A DNA stretch of 64,000 bases from Kutzneria viridogrisea (lineage in GTDB: Bacteria > Actinomycetota > Actinomycetes > Mycobacteriales > Pseudonocardiaceae), in assembly GCA_014138725.1 (NCBI GenBank), contig JACJID010000010.1, forward strand, positions 248,001 through 312,000. The letters run 5' to 3'. The notes beneath the pieces are model-generated. The model did no database searches. It was not told where the DNA came from and saw only the letters and a list, made by a program, of their open reading frames with translations. Positions 8,956 to 18,448 of the stretch are shown here, piece after piece; position 1 is the stretch's first letter, and each line of letters begins with the position of its first letter. The translations under genes were made by a program, and so were the position numbers.

Positions 8956-11193
8956 ATGTCCCACTACACCAAGGCATTCGCCGCACTGGGCAAGGAGGAC
9001 ACCGCGATCGCCGGTGGCAAGGGCGCCAACCTCGGCGAGCTGACCCGCGCGGGGCTGCCCGTGCCGGAGGGCTTCGTGGTGACCGTACGGGCCTACCTCG
9101 ACTCGCTGGAGTCGGCCGGGTTGCACGAGGAGGTCCGCGCAGCCTTCGACCAGGCCATGGCCGCGGCCTCCTCCCCCGAACTGGCCGCGGCCTGTGAGCG
9201 CGTGCGGGCGCTGGTGCACAAGGCGGGCGTCAGCCAGCAGGTGCGCGAGCAGGTCGAGCGGGCGTACCGGGAGCTGGGCGCGGACCAGCCCGTGGCGGTG
9301 CGGTCCTCGGCGACCTCCGAGGACGGGGCGGACACCTCGTTCGCGGGCATGAACGCCACGTACACCAACGTCATCGGCGTGCAGGAGGTGCTGGCCCGGC
9401 TGACCGAGTGCTGGGCCTCGCTGTTCGGCGCGCGGGTCGTGGCGTACCGGGCGAACCGCGGCATGGCCGAGGAGCCCGCGATCGCCGTCGTGGTGCAGCG
9501 GATGGTGGACTCGGAACGGTCCGGCGTGGCGTTCACCGCCGATCCGTCCACTCAGGACAGGAACCGGATCGTCGTCGAGGCCGCGTTCGGGCTCGGCGAG
9601 GTCGTGGTCAGCGGGGCCGTGGAGCCGGACACCTACGTGCTGGACAAGAACGGCCCTCGGCTGCTGGACACCCGGACGGGCAGGCAGCGGTTCAAGATCG
9701 TGCGCGGCCCCTCCGGACACGACCTGCGCGTGGACCTGTCCCCGGAGGAGGGCGCGGAGCAGGTGCTCACCGAGGACGAGGCGATCGCCGTGGCCCGGCT
9801 GGCCGCCGAGGCCGAGCGGCACTACGGCTGCCCGCAGGACGTGGAGTGGGCCATCGCCGAGGGCAGGACCTGGCTGGTCCAGGCCAGGCCGATCACCACG
9901 CTGACCGACGGCGGTGTGCTGGCCCGCGGGCTGGCGGCCTCCCCCGGTACGGCCACCGGCCGGGTGCGCGTGCTGTCGGATCCTTGCCAGGGCGGGCAGT
10001 TCCTCGACGGCGAGGTGCTGGTCGCCCGGATGACCAGTCCCGACTGGGTGCCCGTCATGCGCAGGGCGGCGGCCCTGGTCACCGACGGCGGGGGCATGAC
10101 CTGCCACGCCGCGATCGTGGCCCGCGAGCTGCGCGTGCCCTGCGTGGTCGGCACCCGGGAGGGCACGACCCGGCTGCGCGACGGTGACCTGGTCACCGTG
10201 AACGGCTCCACGGGCGAGGTGCTCGCCGGCCGGCTGGACCGGCCGGCCCGCACCGAACCCCGTCCGACCGCGGCCGGGTGGGCACCGGAGTCGTTGGGCA
10301 CCAAGGTGTACGTCAATCTCGCGGTACCCGAGCGCGCGGAGGAGGTCGCCGCGCTGCCGGTGGACGGGGTCGGGTTGCTGCGAGCGGAGTTCATCCTCAC
10401 CCAGGCCCTGGGCGGCGAGCACCCCAGGCAGCTGCTGGCCGCGGGCGGGGACGCGGAGTTCGTGGCACGGATGAGCGAGGCGCTGCTGCGGATCACCACG
10501 GCCTTCGCCCCGCGCCCGGTGGTGTACCGGGCCACCGACTTCCGCACCAACGAGTTCCGCGCGCTGGCGGGCGGCGAGCGGTTCGAGCCGGTCGAGGCCA
10601 ACCCGATGATCGGCTACCGGGGCTGCTACCGGTACGTGCGCGAGCCGCAGCTGTTCGGCCTGGAGCTCGACGCGCTGGCCGCGGTCCGCGAGCAGACCCC
10701 GAACCTGCACCTGATGCTGCCGTTCGTGCGGACCTGCTGGGAACTGCGGGAGTGCCTGCGCGTCGTGGACGCCAGCCCGCTGGGCGCCCAGCGCGGCCTG
10801 CACCGCTGGGTCATGGCCGAGGTGCCTTCGGCGGCCTACTGGATCCCCGAGTACGCGCGGCTGGGTGTGGATGGGATCTCCATCGGCAGCAACGACCTCA
10901 CCCAGTTGGTGCTCGGGGTGGACCGCGACTCCCAGCTGTGTGCCGAGCTGTTCGACGAGTCCGATCCCGCGGTGCTGGACATGATCGAGCGGATCGTGCG
11001 CGCCGCCACCGAGGCGGGCATGACGACCTCGCTGTGCGGCCAGGCCCCGTCCACCAGACCGGGTTTCGCCGAGCGGCTGGTGCGCATGGGCATCACCTCG
11101 GTGTCGGTCAACCCGGACGCGGTCGGCGCGGTCCGGTCGGAAATCGGTTCGGCCGAGCGCGGCCTGCTGCTGCGCTCGGCACGGGAGAGGTGA
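8956..11193 (+). CDS. ppsA: Phosphoenolpyruvate synthase
   Basis: The 745-residue enzyme converts pyruvate and ATP to PEP, AMP and phosphate. Residues 1-320 form the PPDK_N ATP-grasp domain ([21 protein letters not shown], then [20 protein letters not shown]). The swivelling phospho-His domain carries [14 protein letters not shown] with His384. The C-terminal TIM barrel carries [15 protein letters not shown] and TSLCGQAPS with catalytic Cys694. It starts one base after the SHOCT stop and has no separate strong ribosome site. Placed with GAPDH and a DosR-type nitroreductase in one transcription unit, it would feed gluconeogenesis when respiration is limited. Confidence 0.93.
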   Translation: MSHYTKAFAALGKEDTAIAGGKGANLGELTRAGLPVPEGFVVTVRAYLDSLESAGLHEEVRAAFDQAMAAASSPELAAACERVRALVHKAGVSQQVREQVERAYRELGADQPVAVRSSATSEDGADTSFAGMNATYTNVIGVQEVLARLTECWASLFGARVVAYRANRGMAEEPAIAVVVQRMVDSERSGVAFTADPSTQDRNRIVVEAAFGLGEVVVSGAVEPDTYVLDKNGPRLLDTRTGRQRFKIVRGPSGHDLRVDLSPEEGAEQVLTEDEAIAVARLAAEAERHYGCPQDVEWAIAEGRTWLVQARPITTLTDGGVLARGLAASPGTATGRVRVLSDPCQGGQFLDGEVLVARMTSPDWVPVMRRAAALVTDGGGMTCHAAIVARELRVPCVVGTREGTTRLRDGDLVTVNGSTGEVLAGRLDRPARTEPRPTAAGWAPESLGTKVYVNLAVPERAEEVAALPVDGVGLLRAEFILTQALGGEHPRQLLAAGGDAEFVARMSEALLRITTAFAPRPVVYRATDFRTNEFRALAGGERFEPVEANPMIGYRGCYRYVREPQLFGLELDALAAVREQTPNLHLMLPFVRTCWELRECLRVVDASPLGAQRGLHRWVMAEVPSAAYWIPEYARLGVDGISIGSNDLTQLVLGVDRDSQLCAELFDESDPAVLDMIERIVRAATEAGMTTSLCGQAPSTRPGFAERLVRMGITSVSVNPDAVGAVRSEIGSAERGLLLRSARER

Positions 11194-11199
11194 GCGGCC

Positions 11200-12186
11200 A
11201 TGGCCAACGGTCCTGACCGGCAGACGATCCGTTCGGCGGTCGCGCTGGCGACCAGGGCGCCGTCCCTGCACAACTCGCAGCCCTGGCGCTGGCGGGCGGC
11301 TGAGCACTCGCTGCACCTGTTCGCCGACGCCTCGCGGCTGCTGCCCGCCACCGACCCGGAGGGCAGGGACCTGTTGCTCAGCTGCGGGGCGAGCCTGCAC
11401 CACCTCCAGGTCGCGCTGGCCGCCGAGGGCTGGGCGAGCACGGTGCACCGACTGCCCAACCCCAACCGTCCCGACCACCTGGCGGCCGTGGAGTTCCACA
11501 GCAAGGAGCCCGAGCGCCGCGATGTCGAACTGGCCGCGGCCATCCCGCGGCGGCACACCGACCGCCGCGGCTACAGCTCCTGGGAGGTGCCGGTCGCACT
11601 GCTCGACGAGCTGGCCATCGTGGCATCCGACCAGGGATCGGCACTGGTGGCGGCCACGGACGCCACCGCCCGGTTCCAGCTCGCCTCCGCGATGGCGAAG
11701 GCGGCGCTGCGGCAGGAGGCCGACAGCGAGTACGCCGCCGAACTGGCCACGTGGACCGGCCGCAGCCCGTTCGTGGTGGAGGGCGTGCCCGCCACCGTCA
11801 TCCCCGCCTCGGGCCGTCGGCACGAGGACACCACGATGCGGGCCTTCCCCAACGGGCTGCTCACCGAGCCCGCGGGCGAGGAATCCGACGCGGGCGCGCT
11901 GCTGGTGCTGGCCACGGCGCGCGACGACGTGGTGTGGCGCCTGCGGGCCGGGGAGGCGATGAGCGCGGTGCTGCTCGCGGCCACCGACTTCCGGCTCGCG
12001 ACCTGCCCGTTGAGCCAGGTGTTCGAACTGCCCGACACCAGGACGCTGGTCCGCGACCGGGTGCTGGGCGGGTTCGGCTACCCGCAGGTCGTGCTGCGGG
12101 TGGGCTGGGCACCGGTGCGCAGCGCCCCGCTGCCCGCGACGCCACGGCGCCCGCTGGACGAGGTGTTCGGCTCCTTCGAGTGCTGA
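11200..12186 (+). CDS. Acg-type nitroreductase family protein
   Basis: A 328-residue protein of the Acg/Rv2032-Rv3127-Rv3131 group, which are atypical flavin nitroreductase-fold proteins belonging to the DosR regulon in mycobacteria. The opening motif ATRAPSLHNSQPWRWR is characteristic; a second half-domain includes RRHTDRRGYSSWEVP and, near the end, FGYPQVVLRVGWAP. The family may sequester FMN or reduce unknown substrates. It starts 6 bp after ppsA, with GGGAGAGG just upstream, so it is cotranscribed. This gene is one of the strongest pointers that the locus is a DosR-like regulon. Confidence 0.88.
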   Translation: MANGPDRQTIRSAVALATRAPSLHNSQPWRWRAAEHSLHLFADASRLLPATDPEGRDLLLSCGASLHHLQVALAAEGWASTVHRLPNPNRPDHLAAVEFHSKEPERRDVELAAAIPRRHTDRRGYSSWEVPVALLDELAIVASDQGSALVAATDATARFQLASAMAKAALRQEADSEYAAELATWTGRSPFVVEGVPATVIPASGRRHEDTTMRAFPNGLLTEPAGEESDAGALLVLATARDDVVWRLRAGEAMSAVLLAATDFRLATCPLSQVFELPDTRTLVRDRVLGGFGYPQVVLRVGWAPVRSAPLPATPRRPLDEVFGSFEC

Positions 12187-12198
12187 GAGGAACAGGAC

Positions 12199-13206
12199 GT
12201 GGTGAAGCGGATCGGCATCAACGGGTTCGGCCGGATCGGCCGGGACTTCCTGCGCTGCGCGCTGGCGCGCGGCGGCGAGGTGGTCCAGGTGGTGGCCGTC
12301 AACGACCTGGCACCCGTGCGAACCCTGGCGCACCTGCTGCGCTACGACTCCACCTACGGCCCACTGCCGCTGCCGGTGGACAACGACGAGGAGTGGCTGA
12401 CCGTGGACGGGCACAGCGTCCGCGTGTGGGCCGAGCGCCAACCGCAGGACATCCCGTGGCACGAGGTGGGCGTGGACTTGGTGATCGAGTCCACCGGCCG
12501 GTTCCGCGCCAGGCAGGACGCGGCCGGGCACCTGGGCCACGGGGTGTGCAAGGTGCTGCTGTCCGCACCCGGCAAGGGCGTGGACGTCACGGTGGTGCTC
12601 GGCGTGAACGAGGACGAGTACGACCCGCACGAGCACCACGTGATCTCCAACGCCTCGTGCACCACCAACTGCGTGGCGCCGATGGTGCAGGTGCTGCACC
12701 GGACGTTCGGCGTGGTCCGGGCACAGATGACCACGATCCACAGCTACACTAACGACCAGGTGCTCGTCGACGCCCCGCACTCCGACCTGCGGCGCGGCCG
12801 GTCGGCGGCCATCAGCATCATCCCGACCAGCACCGGCGCCGCCCGGTCGGTGGGCGAGGTGATCCCCGAGCTGGCCGGCCGGGTGGACGGCGTGGCGATC
12901 CGGGTGCCGGTGGCCGACGGCTCCCTGGTCGACCTGTCCGCACAGCTGGCGGTTCCGGCCACGGTGGGGCAGGTGAACCGGGCGTTCGCGACCGCGGCCG
13001 CCAGCCACCTCAAGGGCTACCTGCGCTGCACCGAGGACCCCATCGTGTCCCGCGACATCATCGGCGACCCGTCCTCCTGCGTGTTCGACGCCTCGCTGAC
13101 CAAGGCCGACGAGCACCTGGTGAAGGTGTTCGGCTGGTACGACAACGAGCGCGGCTACACCAGCCGGCTGATCGATCTCGCCGAGCACGTCGCCCGGCTG
13201 CTGTAG
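12199..13206 (+). CDS. gap: Glyceraldehyde-3-phosphate dehydrogenase, type I
   Basis: A 335-residue NAD-dependent enzyme. The Rossmann start IGINGFGRIGRDFLR, the active-site SNASCTTNC with Cys154, the phosphate-binding SIIPTSTGAA and the C-terminal WYDNERGYTSRLIDL are all intact. The start is the first of two adjacent GTG codons, after AGAGGA. It closes the SHOCT-ppsA-nitroreductase-gap unit, 12 bp after the preceding gene, and is followed by a strong hairpin. Sharing an operon with PEP synthase rather than with pgk/tpi suggests a second, stress-linked GAPDH working with gluconeogenic flux. Confidence 0.93.
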   Translation: MVKRIGINGFGRIGRDFLRCALARGGEVVQVVAVNDLAPVRTLAHLLRYDSTYGPLPLPVDNDEEWLTVDGHSVRVWAERQPQDIPWHEVGVDLVIESTGRFRARQDAAGHLGHGVCKVLLSAPGKGVDVTVVLGVNEDEYDPHEHHVISNASCTTNCVAPMVQVLHRTFGVVRAQMTTIHSYTNDQVLVDAPHSDLRRGRSAAISIIPTSTGAARSVGEVIPELAGRVDGVAIRVPVADGSLVDLSAQLAVPATVGQVNRAFATAAASHLKGYLRCTEDPIVSRDIIGDPSSCVFDASLTKADEHLVKVFGWYDNERGYTSRLIDLAEHVARLL

Positions 13207-13261
13207 GCCGCCAACCCGGGGAACGGGCCTACCAGAACGCCGTGATCCACTGGAACTGAAG

Positions 13262-13295
13262 TGGTGGGTGGCCCACCGGGGTGGGCCACCCACCA
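13262..13295. terminator. Bidirectional hairpin between gap and the S1 protease gene
   Basis: A perfect 15-bp inverted repeat (GGTGGGTGGCCCACC and its complement) with a two-base centre sits between two convergent genes. It has no T-tract, as is common in GC-rich actinomycetes. Confidence 0.8.
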
Positions 13296-13300
13296 TCGGC

Positions 13301-13999
13301 TCAGACGCCGGCGACCTGGCGGATCCAGGTCCGGTACCGGGTGATGTTGGTGTAGTCGGTGACGCTCTGCCGGTCACTGGTGGAGGCCACGCCGACCTGG
13401 CGGCCGTTGCTGAACATCGGGCCGCCGGAGTCCCCGCCCGCGGTGATGCCGTTGCCGTATGTGGCCTGCACGGAGACCCCGCCGAAGTTGTCCTGGGAGT
13501 TCACCGAGTTCACCCGCACGCTGGCCACCTTGAGCCGCCGCGACTGGCAGTTGATCTCCGAGCCGCAGCGGCTGGTGGCGCCCCAGCCGTAGACCTGCAC
13601 GGTCTGGCCGACCGACACGTCACCGGTACCGCCCAGCGGGGAGTAGGTGGCCTGCACACTCTGGTCCAACTGGATCAGGGCCAGGTCGGCGCCGTTGGGG
13701 TTGATCACGGCGTCCACTCCGTTGGCCACGGTCCCGCCGGTGGTCTGGTCCAGGCTGCCCACCCGGAACGAGTAGCTGTTGCCTGCCTCGGCGCAGTGCC
13801 GCGCGGTCAGGATCCAGGTCGGCGCGATGATGGTGGCCGAGCAGGCCTGCTGGCCATCCACGAACATCCGGGCCGCCCACGGCCCGCTGGTGGCGTAGGA
13901 GCCGCCGATGATGGCAGGGTTGGCGCCTGAGGCCGCGGCCGGTGCGGCCAGTGCGAGCACCGCGCCGACCACGGCAAAGCCCAGTCTCATCAGTTTCAT
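13301..13999 (-). CDS. Secreted trypsin-like serine protease (S1)
   Basis: I choose the ATG at 13999 over the TTG one codon earlier. The 232-residue precursor starts with a Sec signal peptide (MKLMRLGFAVVGAVLALAAP, then AAASGA) and a short propeptide leading to the mature IIGGS end. The triad is complete: His in ILTARHC, Asp in GADLALIQL, Ser in GGDSGGPM. It is a small Streptomyces-trypsin-size enzyme with two further Cys for a disulfide (RCGSEINC). It lies at the left edge of the insertion island, convergent with gap. The specificity pocket cannot be judged safely. Confidence 0.9.
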   Translation of the reverse strand: MKLMRLGFAVVGAVLALAAPAAASGANPAIIGGSYATSGPWAARMFVDGQQACSATIIAPTWILTARHCAEAGNSYSFRVGSLDQTTGGTVANGVDAVINPNGADLALIQLDQSVQATYSPLGGTGDVSVGQTVQVYGWGATSRCGSEINCQSRRLKVASVRVNSVNSQDNFGGVSVQATYGNGITAGGDSGGPMFSNGRQVGVASTSDRQSVTDYTNITRYRTWIRQVAGV

Positions 14000-14776
14000 C
14001 AATCGCTCGATTCCGCGGCACAGGGCCGCATGCAGGGGGAATTAGACGCAGTTCAGTGTCACGCGACCGAGTCGGCCCGGGGTACCCGACGAAAGTCGGA
14101 AAGCGGCATCAAAGCGGCATCAAGGATTAACTATCACATTCGAGATGAAAATGAACCTTTTTCGACCTCAGTTTCCGCGGGTCAACCACGTGCTCCGCTA
14201 CGCCCGTCAGGTGGTCGGGTAGGACTGGAAGCACAGGTCAGACCGGCCTGCCAGCGACTCTTCCCATGCTTGGCAACCTCACTACCTGAGGCGCGGGCCA
14301 GGTTGAAAAAGGCTCAGTGAACGATACAGACAAGCCGTCTTGGCCTGGTTCCACCGATGATCTTGTGGTGTGGCGGTGTGGCATATGGCCCCCAGGCCAC
14401 GCTACTCGCCCTGGGGAGCGGGATAGAGGGTGCCGTCGGCGGTGCGGACCCAGTTGCAGTGGCCACCGCCATCGATGATGAGTTCGGCTGAGGGGGCGGA
14501 CGGTCGCCGGGGCTGCGGCGTCGCGTATCACGTTGGCCCCCGGGCGGAACGCTGGTGCGGCGGACACGCAGGTTCGGGCACGGCCGTGCGGCGGGCTTGT
14601 CGCTGACGGAATCCGCCGATCTGCCGAACGGCAGGGCGACACAACACAGGCCGAACCACTGTGTGCGGTCGGCACGCAACCGGTTCGATCGGCTTGCGCC
14701 CCAACTCCCCTTGCCCGAACGCTACGCCGACAGACTGGTGCCCCCGGCGGTGAGCCAGGGGCACCGAACTGGCCTG
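14000..14776. other. Long gene-poor stretch at island edge
   Basis: No convincing gene. 14090-14170 is markedly AT-rich for this genome and contains the short direct repeat AAGCGGCATC twice (around 14099-14120), possibly a promoter or operator for the protease. Around 14408-14480 the minus strand has a short protein-like run, with IIDGGGHCNWV and TADGTLYPAPQGE before a stop, out of frame with everything upstream; it looks like the 3' end of a broken gene. Confidence 0.4.
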
Positions 14777-15053
14777 CTACCTAGGGAACCACTGGTTGTT
14801 CCCCCAGTACTCGTTGGCCACGTCGTTGTGGTGGTTGCCGTCCCAGTCGTTGTCGTAGTTGACGATGTGATTGTGCGGGTAGTCCAACGGATTCGCGGAG
14901 GAGTCCCAGTTGCAGGTTGTGGAAGCGGTCGGTATTCGGCCGGCTGCCGGTGCCGCCGACCGCTATGGAGTAGGTCCCCTCACACGGTGCGGTGGCGTGC
15001 GCGGGCGGCCCCTCGATCAAGGCCACCCCCGTGGCGACCAGTAGCCCGACCAC

Positions 15054-16218
15054 TAAGCAGGTTGCCAGAAGTTGTGTCTGTAACTCGCGTGAGTTGACCT
15101 TGCCGTGAACGTGAAGAGCCTCGTCGGGTTGGATTCGGTTACCACACCAGACTCCACCACGACGAGGCCTCCACCAGTATGCGCCCCGCGCATGTCTACG
15201 CCGACTTGACCCCTGCCCAGCACCTCGAACTGGTCACCGCGCTGCACGGACCCTGGCGAGTCGCCACCCGCATCGTCATCGTCTTGCTGTCCGCGTCCGG
15301 GATGAGCGCGCCCGAGATCGCGGAACTTCTGCACTACGAGCCGGTCACGGTGCGCCGCTGGATCACCCGACACACCCGCGACGGCATCAACGGGCTACCC
15401 GACCGACCCCGCAGCGGACGCCCCCGCCTGGGCAGCCCCACGCTCGGACACCGCATCCACACCCTGCTGCACACCCCGAAAGCCTGGACCACCGCACGAC
15501 TGTGGCGCGCCGCCCGACGCCCCGAAATGAGCCTGCGCACCTTCTACCGGCGACTGCGTGAACACGCCAGCTGGCGGCGTCCCCGGCTGATCGCCAAAGG
15601 CGACCCCGACCACGACACGACCTGCGCCACGATCCAGGCCCGCCTCGCCGCACTCCCCACCGGCTCCGTGGTTCTGGCCGAGGACGAAACCCACCTCGAC
15701 CTGCTGCCGCGGGTCCGATCGTGCTGGATGCCCACCGGCCTGCGTCACCGGATCCTGACTCCCGGCAGCAACATCCGCCGCACCATCCACGGCGCGATCG
15801 ACCTCACCACCGGCGCCTGGCACCACCACGTCTCCGTCAAGAACGTCTCCGTGGTGTTCTGCTACTTCCTGCAACAGGTACTCGACGCCTACCCCGACGC
15901 CCCTGTTGTCGCGGTGATCTGTGACAACGGCGGCACCCATCACAGCGGGATCACTCGCCGCTGGCTGGCCGAACACCCGCGCCTGTTACTGATCGAGGGC
16001 GCGAAATACAGCCCGCAGGACAACCCCGTCGAACGCGTCTGGGCCGGCCTCAAGCACCACATCGCCAACACCGCGCCAGCCACGATGGCCGGCCGCGTCC
16101 GACAGGCACACGCCTACTTCCGCGACCGGAGCACCGAACAGAACCTGATCACCGCCGCGCCCTGGACCAGCCCCTGGCTACCCGAAGGTTTCGGACAAGA
16201 CTTTTGGCCACGTGCTTA
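15054..16218 (+). mobile_element. IS630-family insertion sequence, copy 1
   Basis: A 1,165-bp element including one TA at each end, identical in the compared sequence to the copy at 18449-19613. The ends are imperfect inverted repeats (TAAGCAGGTTGCCAGAAGT against TAAGCACGTGGCCAAAAGT). In both copies the outer base is C on the left and G on the right, so the target was CTAG with TA duplicated, as IS630 elements do. Confidence 0.9.
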
Positions 16219-16219
16219 G
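15179..16219 (+). CDS. IS630-family transposase (copy 1)
   Basis: A 346-residue transposase. The N-terminal helix-turn-helix (MSAPEIAELLHYEPVTVRRW) binds the ends; a winged second helix set follows (PEMSLRTFYRRLREH). The catalytic DDE/D domain shows LAEDETHLDLLP with the first Asp, VICDNGGTHHS with the second and YSPQDNPVERVWAGLK with the closing acidic residue. The stop codon TAG is made of the duplicated target TA plus the flanking G, so it is only complete after insertion into CTAG. Both copies have intact catalytic motifs and look active. Confidence 0.92.
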   Translation: MRPAHVYADLTPAQHLELVTALHGPWRVATRIVIVLLSASGMSAPEIAELLHYEPVTVRRWITRHTRDGINGLPDRPRSGRPRLGSPTLGHRIHTLLHTPKAWTTARLWRAARRPEMSLRTFYRRLREHASWRRPRLIAKGDPDHDTTCATIQARLAALPTGSVVLAEDETHLDLLPRVRSCWMPTGLRHRILTPGSNIRRTIHGAIDLTTGAWHHHVSVKNVSVVFCYFLQQVLDAYPDAPVVAVICDNGGTHHSGITRRWLAEHPRLLLIEGAKYSPQDNPVERVWAGLKHHIANTAPATMAGRVRQAHAYFRDRSTEQNLITAAPWTSPWLPEGFGQDFWPRA

Positions 16220-16415
16220 CCTTTTCATCTCGATCTCCCCAGTTCGATCGCCTGGGCTGGTCCGCCCTGCAGCGGCATCCGGACCAACCCAGATCACGGG
16301 GCGAAAGTTATCGGCGAGCGATGAAAATCCGATGAAACCCAACGACCAGAGACCCCCAGAACCCAGGCAAAGTCGGGTTTCGGCAGTTCAAGCGAGCTAC
16401 GAGCAATTCAAGTTC

Positions 16416-17235
16416 TCAGTGCCCTTTTCCAATCTGCAGGGTCTGTATCAATAGGTGGCTGGTGACGCGGATCATGGCACGGCGGACCAGCGCTTCGTGG
16501 TGGTACGGAAGTCGTTCGTAGCCACGGACGCAACGCCGGTGACCGACGATCCACGCCAGGCTCCGCTCCACCACCCAGCGCCGGGGCAACACCGTGAAGT
16601 GAGGCAGATCGGGACGTTTGACGATCTCCACCACCATGCCAAGTGTCGTGCGCGCCCAGTCAAGCAAGGTGCCGGTGTAGCCGCCGTCGGCCCACACCAA
16701 CCGGATCCGGTCGCCGACCGTGGCCCGCAGCCGCAGCAGCAGTGCACGGGCGGCGACCCGATCCTGGATCGAGGCCGGCGTCACCAACACCGCCAGCACG
16801 AACCCGACGGTGTCCACCACGATGTGGCGCTTGCGGGGCGTTGACCTTCTTTCCCGCGTCCCACCCGCGAGTGGCGCGGCTGACGGTCTCGGCCGCGCGG
16901 ACCGACTGCGAGTCGATCACCGCCGCCGACGGCGCCGCCACCCGGCCCGCCGCCAGCCGGGCACGGTCCTGCAGCCCATCCAGTACCCGTTGCGTCGCAC
17001 CGGATTTCTCCCAGATCGCGAACCGTTTGTAGACCGTCTGCCAGGGCGGGAAGTCCGCCGGCAGGGCCCGCCACTTGATGCCGTTGTCCACCACGTACAC
17101 GATCGCGTCCACAATCACCCGGCGGCAGTGCTTCCCCCGACAGCCGCCACGACCGCCGAACCAGGCTGGATCGGGTAGCAGCGGGTCCAGCACCGTCCAC
17201 TGCGCGTCGGTGACATCCGATGGGTACCGGCGCAC
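16416..17235 (-). pseudogene. IS5-family transposase in two frames
   Basis: Minus-strand coding starts with GTG at 17235 (VRRYPSDVTDAQW) and carries the first catalytic Asp in AVIDSQSV. After RGWDAGKKVN the frame is lost; the rest of the enzyme, with VWADGGYTG and RWVVERSLAWI (second Asp and Glu), continues one base away and ends at 16416. The break coincides with the GGGG run at 16835-16838 (CCCC on the coding strand): removing one base restores GKKVN-A-RKRHIVVDT. It is either a dead copy, a sequencing slip, or a programmed frameshift as some IS5 subgroups use. Clear terminal repeats were not found. Confidence 0.75.
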
Positions 17236-17323
17236 ACGCCGCGTGGGTTAGTGGGTCGCGGCTAGCCGGCAGCACGGGACGCACGCGGTGGCGTCACCCG
17301 CAGGCACCGGGCCCGATAGCAAC

Positions 17324-17375
17324 GGAACTCCTGATGGAACGGTGCTTCGACAACGTCCGATCTACCAGGAGTTCC
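17324..17375. repeat. Inverted repeat GGAACTCCTG / CAGGAGTTCC
   Basis: Perfect 10-bp arms (17324-17333 and 17366-17375) are separated by 32 bp in the gap between the IS5-type gene and the APH gene. It could be the end of a lost element or an operator; nothing identifies it. Confidence 0.4.
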
Positions 17376-17440
17376 TCTGTCACGTCTTCCAGACCCGCGC
17401 CCCCACTAAGTCCGGAAACAGGCGCTGGGGGACGGCCCGG

Positions 17441-18280
17441 CTACGAGAGGCGTTCGGGGTGGCGGCTCGCTTCTGACTCCAGCCACGGCACGACGGCCCG
17501 GACGAAGCCGTCAGGGTTCGTCATGGGGCGGCCGTTCATACACGCGACAAGGTGGCCGACACCGAGGAGGGCGTCCCAGGTGCGGGCCCGGTGGAACACC
17601 TCGGCGGGGACGGCCCGGCGAACGGTGTCCCAGCCGTGCCAGGCCATCAATGCCACATCCAGGGCGGGGTCGCCAGGCATGGCCAAGTCCCAGTCGAGGA
17701 TGCCGAGCAACTCACCGTCCGCCGACCAGTGGACGTTGGGGCCGCCGAGGTCGCCGTGCACCAGGGCATCGGGGACGGGTTCCAGGGCCAGTGCGGCGTC
17801 GAGGCGGCGAAGGACCTCGGGCTGCCAGCGGGCCGGCAGGCGGGGAACGATGTCCGAGGTGATGATCTCCGACCAGTGGCGGCCCTCGGGGCGGCCGTCG
17901 AGTGCGGCCAGCAGATCACCGTCGAGAGGCACAGCGCGGACGGCCGCTAGCACCTCGGCGATCTGGGCGACGGAGCCGACGCCTTCGGGCAGGGCGGTGC
18001 CGTCGATCCACGAGACGGCGACAGCGGCGCGGTCACCGAACATGGCGACGGGGGTCAACGGCTCCGGAACCTGAAACGGCAGACCGGCGGAGGCCAACCG
18101 ACGCAACACCTCCATCCGCCGGGGCATGGCGGCCGCAGCCAACGGGCGCTTGCTGACCCGGACGGCGGCGACGCCGGGGATCAGCAGCACGTGGTGGATG
18201 TTGCCGTCGACCGCGGGGACGGCTCGATCGAGGCGGACGCCGGGCAGCAGGGCGGCGGCGATCTCCAGCAGGTCGTCCAC
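17441..18280 (-). CDS. APH-family phosphotransferase
   Basis: A 279-residue aminoglycoside/macrolide-phosphotransferase-fold kinase starting with GTG 18280 after GAGGGGA. The catalytic loop is LVHGDLGGPNVHW (Brenner motif with Asp and Asn) and the metal-binding segment is GILDWDLAMPGDPALDV. The N-lobe has AVRVSKRP with the likely ATP-binding Lys. Layout and the WDALLGVGHLVACMNG helix resemble macrolide 2'-phosphotransferase-like proteins, but without comparison I cannot name a substrate. It lies between two insertion sequences, so it is cargo of the island; a resistance role is possible, not shown. Confidence 0.8.
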   Translation of the reverse strand: MDDLLEIAAALLPGVRLDRAVPAVDGNIHHVLLIPGVAAVRVSKRPLAAAAMPRRMEVLRRLASAGLPFQVPEPLTPVAMFGDRAAVAVSWIDGTALPEGVGSVAQIAEVLAAVRAVPLDGDLLAALDGRPEGRHWSEIITSDIVPRLPARWQPEVLRRLDAALALEPVPDALVHGDLGGPNVHWSADGELLGILDWDLAMPGDPALDVALMAWHGWDTVRRAVPAEVFHRARTWDALLGVGHLVACMNGRPMTNPDGFVRAVVPWLESEASRHPERLS

Positions 18281-18448
18281 GGGATTCCCCTCAGCGGCGG
18301 ATCGGGCGGGCGATCTCCGTGCGGAGGCGGACGAAGGCGTCGCTGCCCCGAGTGGTGATCGGCGTCCCGCGGTGAAGGCCGGTCGACCTTCGGCGTCTCG
18401 ACGACGGTAGCGGGTGACGACGACAGGACGAGCACCTGGTCGGCCAGC

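Larger units (their letters stand above)
14777..16228 (-). pseudogene. Small secreted-protein gene broken by IS630 insertion and a frameshift
   Basis: If the IS630 copy and one TA are removed, the minus strand reads ATG AAA AGG CTA GTG from 16228, across the junction, into a clean signal peptide: MKRLVVGLLVATGVALIEG, then PPAHATA before PCEGTYSIAVGGTG. A GGGGAG lies about 8 bases before that ATG. The element therefore landed in codon 4. The remaining body is at 14777-15053. A second lesion seems present: the frame is natural until about 14930, after which the protein-like sequence (CNWDSSANP, DYPHNHIVNYDNDWDGNHH, ending WFPR) continues in another frame to a TAG at 14777. The function is unknown; the start resembles small secreted hydrolase-like proteins. 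Confidence 0.6.

Noticed and set aside
8668-13377. 1,569-codon open frame on the minus strand
   Set aside because: It mirrors the ppsA-nitroreductase-gap operon, is a His/Gln/Arg/Gly-rich shadow and has no domain; the plus-strand genes carry clear catalytic motifs.
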